DNA from: Pelagibius litoralis
Lineage (GTDB): Bacteria > Pseudomonadota > Alphaproteobacteria > Kiloniellales > DSM-21159
Direction of reading: 5' to 3'
NCBI GenBank assembly: GCA_029287455.1
Contig: JARFRB010000056.1
Span: forward strand, 1-64,000
DNA: 64,000 bases
Shown here: in pieces, positions 42,124-51,267 of the stretch
Layout: the number at the start of each line of letters is the position of its first letter
How positions within the stretch are numbered: position 1 is the stretch's first letter
Program-made: the position numbers and the translations under genes
Notes under the pieces: model-generated
Told to the model about the DNA's origin: nothing
Database searches by the model: none
What the model saw: only the letters and a program-made list of their open reading frames with translations

Positions 42124-42423
42124 ATGGACCAGCAGACCCAGACCGAACTTGAAGCTGCGGCCTACCGCCGCCTCGTCGAGCATTTGCGCGAGCGCACCGA
42201 CGTACAGAACATTGACCTGATGAATATGGCTGGCTTTTGCCGCAATTGCCTGTCGCGGTGGTATCAGGAAGCTGCCGACGAGAAGGGCATCGAGATGGGT
42301 AAGGAGGAGGCGCGCGAGATCGTCTATGGCATGCCCTATGACGACTGGCGCGCCAAGTACCAGACCGAGGCGACGGCCGAGCAAAAGGCTGCTTTCGCGA
42401 AGTCGGCACCCAAGGCGCACTGA
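42124..42423 (+). CDS. DUF1244-domain protein
   Basis: A 99-residue helical protein of the DUF1244 family. Its core [42 protein letters not shown] has two cysteines (FCRNC) that may bind metal or pair. The rest ([24 protein letters not shown]) closes the family pattern. It has no known biochemical role. It follows the ligase gene by 42 bases, with a GAAGGAG ribosome site, and a strong hairpin lies downstream before gapR. These proteins are widely conserved in alphaproteobacteria. Confidence 0.9.
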   Translation: MDQQTQTELEAAAYRRLVEHLRERTDVQNIDLMNMAGFCRNCLSRWYQEAADEKGIEMGKEEAREIVYGMPYDDWRAKYQTEATAEQKAAFAKSAPKAH

Positions 42424-42487
42424 GTTATCCCCAGCTTTCACCTCGTCGGCTCGCTTGTTCGGGCGCGGCGCGGCGGATAGGTTTCCC

Positions 42488-42518
42488 AGCCCCGGCGAGG
42501 CAAGCCTCCGCCGGGGCT
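42488..42518 (+). terminator. Strong hairpin between DUF1244 and gapR
   Basis: AGCCCCGGCG (42488-42497) pairs with CGCCGGGGCT (42509-42518) as a perfect ten-base stem, and the AGG/CCT inside extends it. No T-run follows, but the stability suggests a terminator for the DUF1244 transcript or an RNA-processing structure. Confidence 0.6.
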
Positions 42519-42553
42519 CGTATGTCCAAACAGCAGCAGGGGAGCGGAATTCC

Positions 42554-42802
42554 ATGGTCGAGGCTGGAGGAGTCGCTGCGGAGCGCCTGAAATCTTTCAT
42601 CGAGCGCATCGAACGCTTGGAGGAGGAAAAGGCCGCTCTTGCCGCCGATATCCGCGAAGTCTATTCCGAGGCCAAGGGTGCGGGCTTCGACACCAAGATC
42701 ATGCGCCAAGTCGTCCGTTTGCGGAAAATGGATGAAACGGACCGCCAGGAGCAGGAAACCCTGCTGGACGTTTACAAGCAGGCCTTGGGACTACTGGGGT
42801 AG
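42554..42802 (+). CDS. gapR: GapR, DUF2312 nucleoid-associated protein
   Basis: An 82-residue helical protein of the DUF2312 family. The core [52 protein letters not shown] is the GapR pattern. GapR binds AT-rich or overtwisted DNA as a clamp and helps replication and chromosome organisation in Caulobacter. The N-terminal helix pair drives coiled-coil dimerisation, and the basic helix ([11 protein letters not shown]) contacts DNA. GGGGAGCGG lies upstream of the ATG. It has its own position after a strong hairpin, so it is probably monocistronic. The short length matches the family (about 80-90). Confidence 0.93.
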   Translation: MVEAGGVAAERLKSFIERIERLEEEKAALAADIREVYSEAKGAGFDTKIMRQVVRLRKMDETDRQEQETLLDVYKQALGLLG

Positions 42803-42835
42803 GGGACCTAGGCGGCGCCCTGCAGCCAAGAAACT

Positions 42836-42907
42836 CTGGATTGCCAAGCCTTCGGCTCGCAATGACGAACCTTTTCCGTCATTGGAAGCGTCAGCGAAGC
42901 AATCCAG
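42836..42907. repeat. 72-base palindromic intergenic repeat
   Basis: The ends CTGGATTGC (42836-42844) and GCAATCCAG (42899-42907) are perfect inverted copies. Inside, CAATGACG (42860-42867) pairs with CGTCATTG (42877-42884) around a nine-base loop. Intervening parts pair imperfectly, giving one long hairpin. Sequences of the GGATTGCTTCGC...CAATGACG type are a familiar repeated intergenic palindrome in alphaproteobacteria. It lies between the ends of gapR and the convergent oxidoreductase gene, a usual location. Confidence 0.8.
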
Positions 42908-42929
42908 GGGTATTTGGCTCCGTCGCCCG

Positions 42930-45900
42930 CTACTCCGCCGCGCTTGCGGTTGCGCCGGGTGAGCGAAAGCTTTCCAAAAGCTTTGTTTCCTCGGTCTTGG
43001 CTCGCTCCAGGTTTGCTTCCTTCACGTGACCGAAGCCGCGGATCTTGTCGGGCAGGGTGGCAAGCTTCACCGCCAGGGCGTGGTTGTCCTGGGTCAGCGC
43101 GCGGGATAGCTCCTCAACGAGGGACAGATAGTCCGCCAAGAGCTTGCGCTCCATCTTCCTTTCCGCGGTGTAGCCGAAGATGTCGAGCGCCGTGCCGCGC
43201 AGGCCTTTGAGCTTTGCCAGATGCCGGAAGGCGGAAAGCATCCAGGGCCCGTACTCGCGCTTCTTGAGGTGTCCGGTGCTCGGGTCGCGCGGCGCAAGCA
43301 GGGGCGGGGCCAGGTGGAAGTGAATTTTGTAGTCACCCTCGAACTGCTGCTTGAGCTTCGCCGTGAACGCCGGGTCCGCGTGAAGCCGGGCCACCTCGTA
43401 CTCGTCCTTGATCGCCATGAGCTTGAAGCCGTAGCGGGCGACCGCCTCGGCTAGACCGCTTCGCCCGGGCGCTTTTCCCGCTTCAGCGCTTTTGACCCTT
43501 TCGACCAGATCCCGATAGCGCTGGGCGTAAGCTGCGTCCTGGTAGTTGGCCAGAAAGACCGCCCGGCGCTCGACGATCTCGTCGAGGGTTTCGGAGATCT
43601 TGCGGGTCTCCAAGGGCACGGGTGGCTCGACGGTTTTCTCGACCGCTGCAAGGTCCGCCGCCGCGCGCCGCCCCCAGAGGAACGCCGCCTTGTTGAACGG
43701 CACGGCGACACCGTTGAGCTCGATGGCCGCGTCGATGGACTCCCCCTTCAACGGGACCATGCCCTTCTGCCAGGCGTAGCCAAGCATGAAAAGGTTGGTC
43801 GCGATGGAATCGCCCAGCAGCGAGGTCGCGACGCGGGTCGCCTCGACGAAATCCACGCTGGCCCCATCGACCGCGTTAGCGCTGCCCACCGCTTCGGCGA
43901 TGGTCTTCTCCAGCATTTGGTGTGGGAAGCTGTAGTCCGTGGAGTTGCGGGTGAACTCGCCGGTGACGGTGTCGTGGCTATTAATTACCGCCCGCGTCAC
44001 GCCGGGGCGGATCTTGCTGATGGCGTCCTTGCCCGCCGCGACGACCAAGTCGCAGCCGATCACCACCCGTGCGCCGCCGGCCGAAATCCGAACTGCATGG
44101 AGATCCTCGGGCCGCTCGGCCAAGCGGACATGGCTGGTGACAGCGCCGCCTTTTTGCGCCAGTCCGGTCATGTCGAGCACGGAGCACCCCTTGCCCTCTA
44201 TATGGGCCGCCATGCCGAGCAAGGCGCCGATGGTCACGACTCCGGTGCCGCCGACACCGGTAACCAGGATGCCGTAGGGCTGGTCCAGATCGGGAAGCTG
44301 AGGCTCGGACAGGGCAGGCCAGTTGTTCTCGCCGGTGCCGGTGCGCGCGCCCGCCTTTGACTTGCGGAGCTTGCCGCCGTGGACCGTCACGAAGCTGGGG
44401 CAGAAACCCTTTAGGCAGGAATAGTCCTTGTTGCAGGACGATTGATCGATAGCCCTCTTGGTCCCAAACTCCGTTTCCAACGGGGTGACGGACAGGCAGT
44501 TGGACTGCACCGAACAATCGCCGCAGCCTTCGCAGACCAGATCGTTGATGACCACGCGCTTTTGCGGGTCCGGGAAGGTGCCGCGCTTGCGCCGGCGGCG
44601 CTTTTCCGCGGCGCAGGTTTGGTCGTAGACGATGGCCGTCACACCGGGGTAGGCCCTGAGCTCGCGCTGGATGCGGTCCAGGTCGTCACGGTGCTCGATA
44701 TCCACCTTGTCGGCCCATTCGGTGCCCAGGGGATATTTGTCCGGCTCGTCGCTGACCACGACGATCCGCCGCACACCCTCGGCGCGGAGCTGGCGAGTGA
44801 TCATCGCCGGGTCCAAGGGGCCATCGTGGGGCTGTCCGCCGGTCATCGCCACGGCGTCGTTGAACAGAATTTTGTAGGTGATGTTGACGCCGGCCGCGAC
44901 CGCCGCGCGCACCGCCAGGATGCCGCTGTGGAAATAGGTGCCGTCGCCCAAGTTCGCGAAAACGTGCTCGGTCTTGCAGAAGGGTGCTTGGCCGATCCAG
45001 GGCACCCCTTCGCCGCCCATCTGGGTGAAGGTTTCGGTGTCGCGGTCCATCCAGATCGCCATGTAGTGGCAGCCGATGCCCGCTAGCGCCCGGCTGCCCT
45101 CCGGCACCTTGGTGGAAGTGTTGTGCGGGCAGCCCGAGCAGAAATAGGGGATGCGCTCGAAGCTGGATCCTCCGCCGGCCTGCTTCGCCGTTTCCTTCTC
45201 GCGCAGGAAGTCCAGGTTCCGGCGGATGGGATCGGTTAGCACGCCATGCCGCTCTAGCAGGCGGCCAACCGCCATGGCGACCTGGGCCGGGGACAGCTCG
45301 CCGATCGACGGCAGGATCCAATCGCCGGCTTCGTCGGGGTAGTCGCGGTCGAACTTGCCGAAGATGCGCGGGCGCTTGTCTAGGTTCCAGTTGTAGAGCT
45401 GTTCCTTGAGCTGGTTCTCGATGACCGCGCGCTTTTCCTCCACCACGAGCACTTCGTCCAGCCCCTCGCAGAACGCGCGCACCCCCTGCGGCTCTAGCGG
45501 CCAAGGCATGGAGACCTTGTAGACCGAGAGGCCCAACGCGGCCGCCGTGGCCTCGTCGATGCCCAAATCCTCCAGGGCTTGGCGAACGTCGAGGTAGGAC
45601 TTGCCCGCGGTCACGATACCGAGCCGCCGCTTCGGCGAGTCTATCACCACCTTGTCCAGGCCGTTGGCCCTTGCGTAGGCGAGCGCGGCATAGAGCTTGT
45701 AGCGGTGGTGGCGCGCCTCCTGCTCCAGGATGCCGTCGGGCCAGCGGATGTTGAGGCCGCCCTCGGGCATCTCGAAATCCTCGGGCAGGCGGATATCCAC
45801 CCGGTGCGGATCGATGTAGCAGGACGCGGTGGCGTCCACGGTTTCGGCGATGGTCTTAAAGCCGATCCAGCAGCCCGAAAACCGGCTCATCGCCCAGCCG

Positions 45901-46454
45901 TGCAGGCCAAGATCCAGGAACTCTTGCACGCCGGCCGGGTTCAGCACGGGCACCATGGTGTCCATGAAGGCGTATTCGCACTGATGGGCGGTGGTGGAGG
46001 ACTTCGCCGCGTGGTCGTCGCCGGCCAGCAGCAGCACGCCGCCATGCTTGGCCGAGCCCGCGAAGTTGCCGTGGCGGAAGACGTCGCCGCAACGGTCCAC
46101 GCCCGGACCCTTGCCGTACCACATGGCGAAGACGCCGTCGTAATTGCTGTCTTGGAAAATGTCGCCTTGCTGGCTGCCCCAAACCGCCGTGGCGGCCAGG
46201 TCCTCGTTCACGCCGGGCTGGAAGTGGATATGGTTGTCCTTGAGGTACCCGTGCGCCTTCCAAAGTTGCTGATCCAGCGCGCCGAGGGGGGAGCCGCGAT
46301 AGCCGGAAATGAAGGCCGCCGTGTTCAAACCCGCGCGCGCGTCGCGCTGGCGCTGCATCATCGGCAGGCGCACCAGGGCCTGCGTGCCGGTCAAGAAGAT
46401 CCGGCCGCTTTCGAGGCGGTACTTATCGTCCAGCGAAATCGTCGCGTCCGGCAA
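42930..46454 (-). CDS. Indolepyruvate ferredoxin oxidoreductase, fused single chain
   Basis: An 1174-residue enzyme that converts aryl- or branched-chain 2-oxo acids to acyl-CoA and reduces ferredoxin, for aromatic amino acid breakdown. The TPP-binding part has PYFCSGCPHNTSTKVPEG, GIGCHYMAIWMDR and the ILFNDAVAMTGGQPHDG pocket. A ferredoxin-like cluster region contains LVCEGCGDCSVQSNCLSV and SCNKDYSCLKGFCPSFV. The C-terminal gamma-type domain starts GILVTGVGGTGVVTIGALLGMAAH. Fused versions of about 1150-1190 residues are typical of aerobic proteobacteria. The TTG at 46454 is chosen because GGGAGGAAGG precedes it; an alternative TTG at 46502 adds 16 residues. It is divergent from the exported protein at 46684. 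Confidence 0.94.
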   Translation of the reverse strand: MPDATISLDDKYRLESGRIFLTGTQALVRLPMMQRQRDARAGLNTAAFISGYRGSPLGALDQQLWKAHGYLKDNHIHFQPGVNEDLAATAVWGSQQGDIFQDSNYDGVFAMWYGKGPGVDRCGDVFRHGNFAGSAKHGGVLLLAGDDHAAKSSTTAHQCEYAFMDTMVPVLNPAGVQEFLDLGLHGWAMSRFSGCWIGFKTIAETVDATASCYIDPHRVDIRLPEDFEMPEGGLNIRWPDGILEQEARHHRYKLYAALAYARANGLDKVVIDSPKRRLGIVTAGKSYLDVRQALEDLGIDEATAAALGLSVYKVSMPWPLEPQGVRAFCEGLDEVLVVEEKRAVIENQLKEQLYNWNLDKRPRIFGKFDRDYPDEAGDWILPSIGELSPAQVAMAVGRLLERHGVLTDPIRRNLDFLREKETAKQAGGGSSFERIPYFCSGCPHNTSTKVPEGSRALAGIGCHYMAIWMDRDTETFTQMGGEGVPWIGQAPFCKTEHVFANLGDGTYFHSGILAVRAAVAAGVNITYKILFNDAVAMTGGQPHDGPLDPAMITRQLRAEGVRRIVVVSDEPDKYPLGTEWADKVDIEHRDDLDRIQRELRAYPGVTAIVYDQTCAAEKRRRRKRGTFPDPQKRVVINDLVCEGCGDCSVQSNCLSVTPLETEFGTKRAIDQSSCNKDYSCLKGFCPSFVTVHGGKLRKSKAGARTGTGENNWPALSEPQLPDLDQPYGILVTGVGGTGVVTIGALLGMAAHIEGKGCSVLDMTGLAQKGGAVTSHVRLAERPEDLHAVRISAGGARVVIGCDLVVAAGKDAISKIRPGVTRAVINSHDTVTGEFTRNSTDYSFPHQMLEKTIAEAVGSANAVDGASVDFVEATRVATSLLGDSIATNLFMLGYAWQKGMVPLKGESIDAAIELNGVAVPFNKAAFLWGRRAAADLAAVEKTVEPPVPLETRKISETLDEIVERRAVFLANYQDAAYAQRYRDLVERVKSAEAGKAPGRSGLAEAVARYGFKLMAIKDEYEVARLHADPAFTAKLKQQFEGDYKIHFHLAPPLLAPRDPSTGHLKKREYGPWMLSAFRHLAKLKGLRGTALDIFGYTAERKMERKLLADYLSLVEELSRALTQDNHALAVKLATLPDKIRGFGHVKEANLERAKTEETKLLESFRSPGATASAAE

Positions 46455-46683
46455 AGGCCCTTCCTCCCAAATCGAGCTTAACGCCACACCCCTCCCAAAC
46501 AAGGTGGGATGCGCGAATTTTTGGTAAAAGGTAAGCTATGCTGACGTATTTGTCTATGCTTCTGTCAAATTCAACATCACTGGTGAACCATCCACGAGGC
46601 CTCCCAAGGGTCTGCAATTGAAGATGTCATGTGTAATCAATAAACTTTGACGGGTAACTCGACGCATCCCCTCAGAGCCACAC

Positions 46684-47595
46684 ATGCACCCGCGCTTGTT
46701 CCTCATACTCGCCTTCTTCCTTGCCGTCCCGGCCGCGTCAGCTGCTCAGGACGAGTGGGCTGCTTCCCGGATCGACCCCGCGTCCGTTCCCATGGAGATC
46801 GTTGAGGAGACGCGGGAACTGGCGCCGGGTGGGCTGCCCGATGGGTTGATGGAGACATACGCGGGCGATGGCGATATTGCGGCGGGCTGGTACGCGAGTC
46901 CGACGGAGAGATACGGCCATGGCGTTATTGGCGACGCGGTGGAGGGTGGGGCGCTCGTGGCGCGGACCGCCGCCGGCGAGGTACTAGTTCTGGAACTGCC
47001 GGAAACGGAGGTCTTCGAGGACCGCTATCCGCGGCTGGCGGATCTCGACGGGGACGGGACCGTCGAGGTGGTCACCATTCGCGCCTCGATCCAACTTGGG
47101 GCCTCGGTCACGGTCTATGGCATCGATGAAGGCCGCTTGGCCGAAAAGGCAAGTACCGGCTTTATCGGCCTTGCGAACCGTTGGCTCAACATCGCGGGCA
47201 TCGCAAGTTTTCGCGGGGGCCCCGGCAAGGAAATCGCCTTCGTCGAGAAACCGCATATCGGGGGCACGCTGTTCGTCTACGAGTATATGGACGAGGCATT
47301 GACCCCGGTTGCCAGTATGCCTGGCTTCTCGAACCATCTGATTGGTGCCGCCGAGCTGCGCCTTTCCGCGCTCGCGGACGTCAACGGGGACGGTGGCATG
47401 GACCTCGCCTTGCCGTCTTTCGATCGCCGGTCCTTGCGGATCGTCGGCTTCACCGATGGTGCCTTCGCCGAGCTCGCGTCCGTGGCGCTGCCATCGCGAA
47501 TTGACAAGGCCATCGGTGTGAAAGGGGTGGGAAGGGACGCGAGCTTCCTCGTGGGGCTGCAAAACGCGGACGTCTACGAGGTGCACCGCCGATAA
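46684..47595 (+). CDS. Exported FG-GAP/VCBS-like protein, unknown function
   Basis: A 303-residue protein with a signal peptide (LFLILAFFLAVPAASAA, cleaved about residue 20). Two calcium-binding-type DxDGDG motifs, RLADLDGDGTVEVVTI and ALADVNGDGGMDLALPS, fit FG-GAP/VCBS beta-propeller repeats. The beta-strand spacing, with repeats such as GALVARTAAGEVLVLELPETE, also fits. It should be periplasmic or secreted; members bind polymers or act as lectin-like scaffolds, but this one has no assigned ligand. It is separated from the convergent 5' end of the oxidoreductase by an AT-rich divergent promoter region (46455-46683). The next exported protein follows after about 97 bases. Confidence 0.75.
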   Translation: MHPRLFLILAFFLAVPAASAAQDEWAASRIDPASVPMEIVEETRELAPGGLPDGLMETYAGDGDIAAGWYASPTERYGHGVIGDAVEGGALVARTAAGEVLVLELPETEVFEDRYPRLADLDGDGTVEVVTIRASIQLGASVTVYGIDEGRLAEKASTGFIGLANRWLNIAGIASFRGGPGKEIAFVEKPHIGGTLFVYEYMDEALTPVASMPGFSNHLIGAAELRLSALADVNGDGGMDLALPSFDRRSLRIVGFTDGAFAELASVALPSRIDKAIGVKGVGRDASFLVGLQNADVYEVHRR

Positions 47596-47692
47596 GGTGT
47601 CGCCCGGGCAAACGAAGATAAGGTAGTCTGGGGTTTCAGCGGCGGCGCGGCCTTGATGCGTGATAGGGTTTGCTCTCCGAAGGAGAAGGATC

Positions 47693-48730
47693 TTGAGACT
47701 CGTTGCCTTGATCTTGCTTGCCGCCCTAGCCCTTGTCCCGGCGGCGAGCGCTTGCCTGTTCCATGGCTACGTGCCAAGCGAGACGATTGTCGATCGGATG
47801 CTGGCGAGCCGGCAAATCGTTCTGGCGCGCCCGCTTGCCGAATCCCCCTTCAAGTTCACCGCCGTCGCTGCGTTGAAGGGCGACCCTTCCGATGCCGAGA
47901 TTCCTCACCTGGTGGATTCGCAAAGCCGCCTGAAGATGGCAGCTCATCCCCAAGATACCGTTATGTTCGCGCGCGACGCCAAGGACGGCACCTGGCTGCG
48001 CCTGGCCTATCTCGACGCTGACTTCAGGGCCGTTGTGGAAGGTGTCGCGGCGCGCTTGCCGGACTGGGCGGCGGGCGACGATGCTGACCGCTCCCGGATG
48101 TTCGCCGGCCTCTACGAGCACCCGAACCGGGACATTCGGAACCTGGCCTTGCAGGAGCTCGACCGCGTCGACTACGCCGTGCTGCGGGATCTGGACCTGC
48201 ATCCCGATAGCCGTGCCATCCGCTCGCGGCTGGTCAATTTGTCGGAACTCCACCTGCTGCCGATACGTGTGCTGCTGATCGGGCTTTCCGGAGACCCGGA
48301 CGCGCAAGAGTTTCTGGCGAACGGCGTGTCGAAGCTGAGGGATACGAACCTGGCCCTCATGGGCGCTTACGCAACGGCGTGGCTCGAACTCAGCGGCGCC
48401 GAGGCGGCGAAGGCCTTGTCCGAGCAGTATCTGCTCGACCGGGATACTTGGCCAACCGCGAAGGAACTGATTGTGGAGGCCATGGCCATCCACAGCCGGA
48501 GCGGGGACCTGTCGACCCGGCGCGCGATCTTGGCCGAGCTGCGCGGCACCTTGGCACGGGCGCCCGAGCTCGCGCCCGCCGCGGCCCAGCACTTCGGCGC
48601 GCGCGAGGATTGGAGCCTGCGCGACGCGCTTGCCGGGGTCTTGGACGCAAATGCCATGGATAAGCCCGGCGACGTGATTGCGGTTCGGCACTATGTCGCA
48701 CTGGCGGCGAACGACCGGAACCGGGAGTAG
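47693..48730 (+). CDS. Exported hypothetical protein
   Basis: A 345-residue protein of unknown family. The chosen TTG at 47693 gives MRLVALILLAALALVPAASA as signal peptide, and AAGGAGAAGG ends three bases before it. A GTG at 47660 adds an 11-residue basic tail, without a ribosome site. The mature N-terminus begins CLFHGYVPSETIVDRMLASRQIVLARPLAESPFKF. The C-terminal two-thirds looks helical, like a repeat array (VSKLRDTNLALMGAYATAWLELSGAEAAKAL and RAILAELRGTLARAPELAPAAAQHFG), similar to a HEAT-type scaffold. The Cys at the cleavage site could be a lipoprotein anchor, but the lipobox is poor. It follows the FG-GAP-like gene and precedes a PhyH-type gene by 23 bases. Confidence 0.7.
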   Translation: MRLVALILLAALALVPAASACLFHGYVPSETIVDRMLASRQIVLARPLAESPFKFTAVAALKGDPSDAEIPHLVDSQSRLKMAAHPQDTVMFARDAKDGTWLRLAYLDADFRAVVEGVAARLPDWAAGDDADRSRMFAGLYEHPNRDIRNLALQELDRVDYAVLRDLDLHPDSRAIRSRLVNLSELHLLPIRVLLIGLSGDPDAQEFLANGVSKLRDTNLALMGAYATAWLELSGAEAAKALSEQYLLDRDTWPTAKELIVEAMAIHSRSGDLSTRRAILAELRGTLARAPELAPAAAQHFGAREDWSLRDALAGVLDANAMDKPGDVIAVRHYVALAANDRNRE

Positions 48731-48753
48731 GGCAAGCGTGCCGGGGCGCTGGG

Positions 48754-49620
48754 ATGGCTGCTAGGAAAACCGGAGGGACGGCACCGTCGCCACTTGTGAC
48801 AGCGGAGGAGAAGGCGGCTTTTCACCGTGATGGCGCGGCCCTTCTCAAAGGCAAGTTTTCGCGCGCGTGGATAGACAAGCTTCGCGCCGGCATCGATCGG
48901 GACCTGGCCAATCCGACCGCCAACTTCGCCCGCCATACGCGAGATCCGGACGCGCCAGCCTATTTCGAGGACTTTTGGGCCTGGAGCGAGATTCCCGAGC
49001 TCGAGGACTTCGTGCGCCACTCGCCCTCGGCGCCGATCGCGGCCGAGCTGCTGGGGGCGCCGACGATCAATCTGGTGATGGACAATTGGTTCCTGCGCGA
49101 GGCGGGCTCGATGTCCCGCCCGCCGTTCCATCACGATATGGCCTACTTCGACTTCGAAGGCACGATGTGCGTTCTCTGGCTGCCGCTCGAACCGGTCACC
49201 AAGGAGAACGGCATCGCCTTTGTTCGCGGGTCGCATCGTTGGGACAAGCTGTTCATGCGCGTTCGCTTCGCCGACGGGCATCTCAGTTTCGAGCCCCAGG
49301 TCGTCGCCGGGCGCGCTTACCATCCGCCGCCGGACGTGAACGCCGATCCGGACGCCTACGACTTGCTGCAATGGGATCTCGACCTGGGCGATTGCATCTA
49401 CTTCGACATGCGCACGCTTCACGGCGGGTTGGCCTCGGTCACGCCGGGCGGGACGTCGCGCCGCTTCACCTTGCGGATGACCGCGCCGGACGGCGTCATC
49501 CGCTACCGCGGGGATTGGGCCAAGCAAGAGCGGGCGCTGTTTGAGGCCGCGGGCTATCGCGAGGGCGACCGCATCGCGGGCCCCTTCTTCCCGCAACTTT
49601 GGCCGCGGGAGCCGGCCTAG
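48754..49620 (+). CDS. Phytanoyl-CoA dioxygenase-family Fe(II)/2OG oxygenase
   Basis: A 288-residue PhyH-type dioxygenase. The iron-binding HxD is His126-x-Asp128 (PFHHDMAYFD), and the distal His is His223 (TLHGGLASV). The 2-oxoglutarate-binding Arg is in SRRFTLRMT. The entry VTAEEKAAFHRDGAALLKGKF is the standard PhyH start. Substrates of bacterial PhyH proteins range over lipids, halogenated products and amino acids, so none is assigned. It follows the exported protein gene after 23 bases, perhaps in one transcript. The start at the ATG 48754 is well placed, though it lacks a strong ribosome site. Confidence 0.85.
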   Translation: MAARKTGGTAPSPLVTAEEKAAFHRDGAALLKGKFSRAWIDKLRAGIDRDLANPTANFARHTRDPDAPAYFEDFWAWSEIPELEDFVRHSPSAPIAAELLGAPTINLVMDNWFLREAGSMSRPPFHHDMAYFDFEGTMCVLWLPLEPVTKENGIAFVRGSHRWDKLFMRVRFADGHLSFEPQVVAGRAYHPPPDVNADPDAYDLLQWDLDLGDCIYFDMRTLHGGLASVTPGGTSRRFTLRMTAPDGVIRYRGDWAKQERALFEAAGYREGDRIAGPFFPQLWPREPA

Positions 49621-49666
49621 GCGCCAGCGCGCTGCGACCGGTCGGACACGCTATTGGCCGGGCCAA

Positions 49667-50716
49667 CTATCGCGCGGGAAGAACGCGATTGCCGCGCAAG
49701 TGGGCATCGTGGGTCTCGGCGCCTTGGACAGGGCTTGAAAGCAGGTTGTCCTCGATCCAGCCCGAGCTCCTGACCTCCGGATAGTTCCGGTCCTTCGCCA
49801 GCAGGATCGAAATCCCGGGACCCGTAACGCGGTTGCCCTCGATTCGAAATCCGCGCGCGTTGATCACGGCCAGCCCGATCTCGGCCGACTGGTCGATGGT
49901 GTTATCGCGCACAACGCCGGAAATGTTCTCGGGGCTCGCCAGGCCTTCTCCGCCTAGAACGACGCCGATGTTGCAGCGCTCGATCCGGTTGCCGGCGATC
50001 AGGATGTCCTCGCTGGCGCTCTTGAACTGAATGCAGCTTCCCCGGTCGTAATAGGAGTGCTCGAAGGCGGTTGGCTGTTTGATGTCGTGGATGTGGTTCC
50101 CCAGCACCTGGAACCCCCGGCAGAAATTGCAGTCGATCCCTTGGAAGTTGCTGCCCGGCGGATGCGTCGCGTGAAAGATCTCGTTGCCCCGCAGCACTAC
50201 GTTCCAGGGCGCGCGTCCGCCGCGCGAGCCCTTGATCTCCGCGTGGCTGTTGAGCGGCCGGGTGCGGTGATTGTCGAAGACGCGATTGTTTTCCACCAGG
50301 ATGTTGTTGGCGCCCTGGTCGAGGAATATGCCGTGGTAGCCGCCTCCGGTGATCTGAAGCCCCTTCAGGTGAACGAAGCTGGCGCCGCTGAATTTCCAGG
50401 TGATGGTGGCGCCGGCGCCGTCGATCGTCACGGACCCGAGCCCTTGCTCCGCGGTCACCACGATCGGCCGCTCGGCCGTTCCCGCGGTTAGCGGGCCGAC
50501 GATGATCCTGCCGGCATAGTGGCCGGGGCGGATCAAAACGCGCGTGCCGGGGCAAGCGGTGTGCAGGGCCGCGCGCAGGGCCTCCAGCGAGGTCACCCGT
50601 ACCGTCTTGCCGGGGTCGTCTGCTCCGCAGGGCCCTTGCGCCCCGGCCCCCAAGGGCAAGGCGAGAAAGATCGCGGCCCCCAAGGCCAAGAGAGCTTTCC
50701 CGGCGAAGTATCTCAT
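49667..50716 (-). CDS. Secreted right-handed beta-helix protein
   Basis: A 349-residue protein with a signal peptide (MRYFAGKALLALGAAIFLALPLGAGA). The mature part is a right-handed parallel beta-helix: repeated turns such as HLKGLQITGGGYHGIFLDQGANNILVENNRVFDNH, GNEIFHATHPP and IAGNRIERCNIGVVLGGE contain the alternating hydrophobic and Asn-rich pattern. Such folds serve as polysaccharide lyases or surface proteins; no lyase residue set could be identified. Asn and Gly turn positions are well kept. It is convergent with the PhyH-type gene. The start ATG at 50716 fits the signal peptide. Confidence 0.85.
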   Translation of the reverse strand: MRYFAGKALLALGAAIFLALPLGAGAQGPCGADDPGKTVRVTSLEALRAALHTACPGTRVLIRPGHYAGRIIVGPLTAGTAERPIVVTAEQGLGSVTIDGAGATITWKFSGASFVHLKGLQITGGGYHGIFLDQGANNILVENNRVFDNHRTRPLNSHAEIKGSRGGRAPWNVVLRGNEIFHATHPPGSNFQGIDCNFCRGFQVLGNHIHDIKQPTAFEHSYYDRGSCIQFKSASEDILIAGNRIERCNIGVVLGGEGLASPENISGVVRDNTIDQSAEIGLAVINARGFRIEGNRVTGPGISILLAKDRNYPEVRSSGWIEDNLLSSPVQGAETHDAHLRGNRVLPAR

Positions 50717-50818
50717 GCACCGCCGTCCTAGAGTGATGCCCGCGCCACCTGGGCCCGAAGCCCGCCGGCCCGGCCATTTTGATGGAGCGCGGCGGCTTCC
50801 GCCAAGGAATTCCCAAGG

Positions 50819-51256
50819 GTGCCTGGAGCGACCGAAGCGCCCCGGCCCCGAGCAGCCGCTAAACTGTTTTTGTTCTTGTTAAGCGATAAAAAGCTTATTA
50901 CAGTTGTAATATATCAGAAAATAATCGATAAACGGGAATCCCTGGTCGCCAAGGCAGCGGATTCCCGTCCGGACTACTCCCTGACCTTCGGTCTGCACCG
51001 CTTCCAGCACGACTTCAACCTTAAGCCCGACGGAATCGCCGAGCCGGGCGGCGAAACCGAACGAGAACTCAACCGCGTCGCCGGGCCGCTTATGGGCCAG
51101 CACCTCGAACGAATGCGCCAGCGCTGGTTCAACAACGGCCAGCCCAAGGACGGCGCCCGGCCGGTGCCCGCGGACAAATCACTATCCGGTGCCGATCTCC
51201 TCTACCAGCGCCGCCGCGCCTCCAACGCCTTCCGCGAAGCCGTCATCGCGCGATGA
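50819..51256 (+). pseudogene. Remnant with peptidoglycan-binding-like motif
   Basis: An open frame of 145 codons, but only the part after about 50955 looks like protein. There a peptidoglycan-binding-type pattern is seen (LTFGLHRFQHDFNLKPDGIAEPGG, then ETERELNRVAG), where FQ...NLKPDG and the GGETE segment resemble such domains. The N-terminal 45 residues (RAAAKLFLFLL and DKKLITVVIYQK) come from a very AT-rich stretch (50862-50935), unlike the flanking sequence, and have no good start codon. It is probably the broken 3' part of a larger gene that lost its 5' end. The 100 bases before it (50717-50818) show no gene. No partner was found nearby. Confidence 0.45.
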
Positions 51257-51267
51257 TGGGGCCCGGG

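Noticed and set aside
41038-42609. Long minus-strand frame (523 codons) across the ligase, DUF1244 and gapR
   Set aside because: It covers three well-supported plus-strand genes and contains no recognisable motif.
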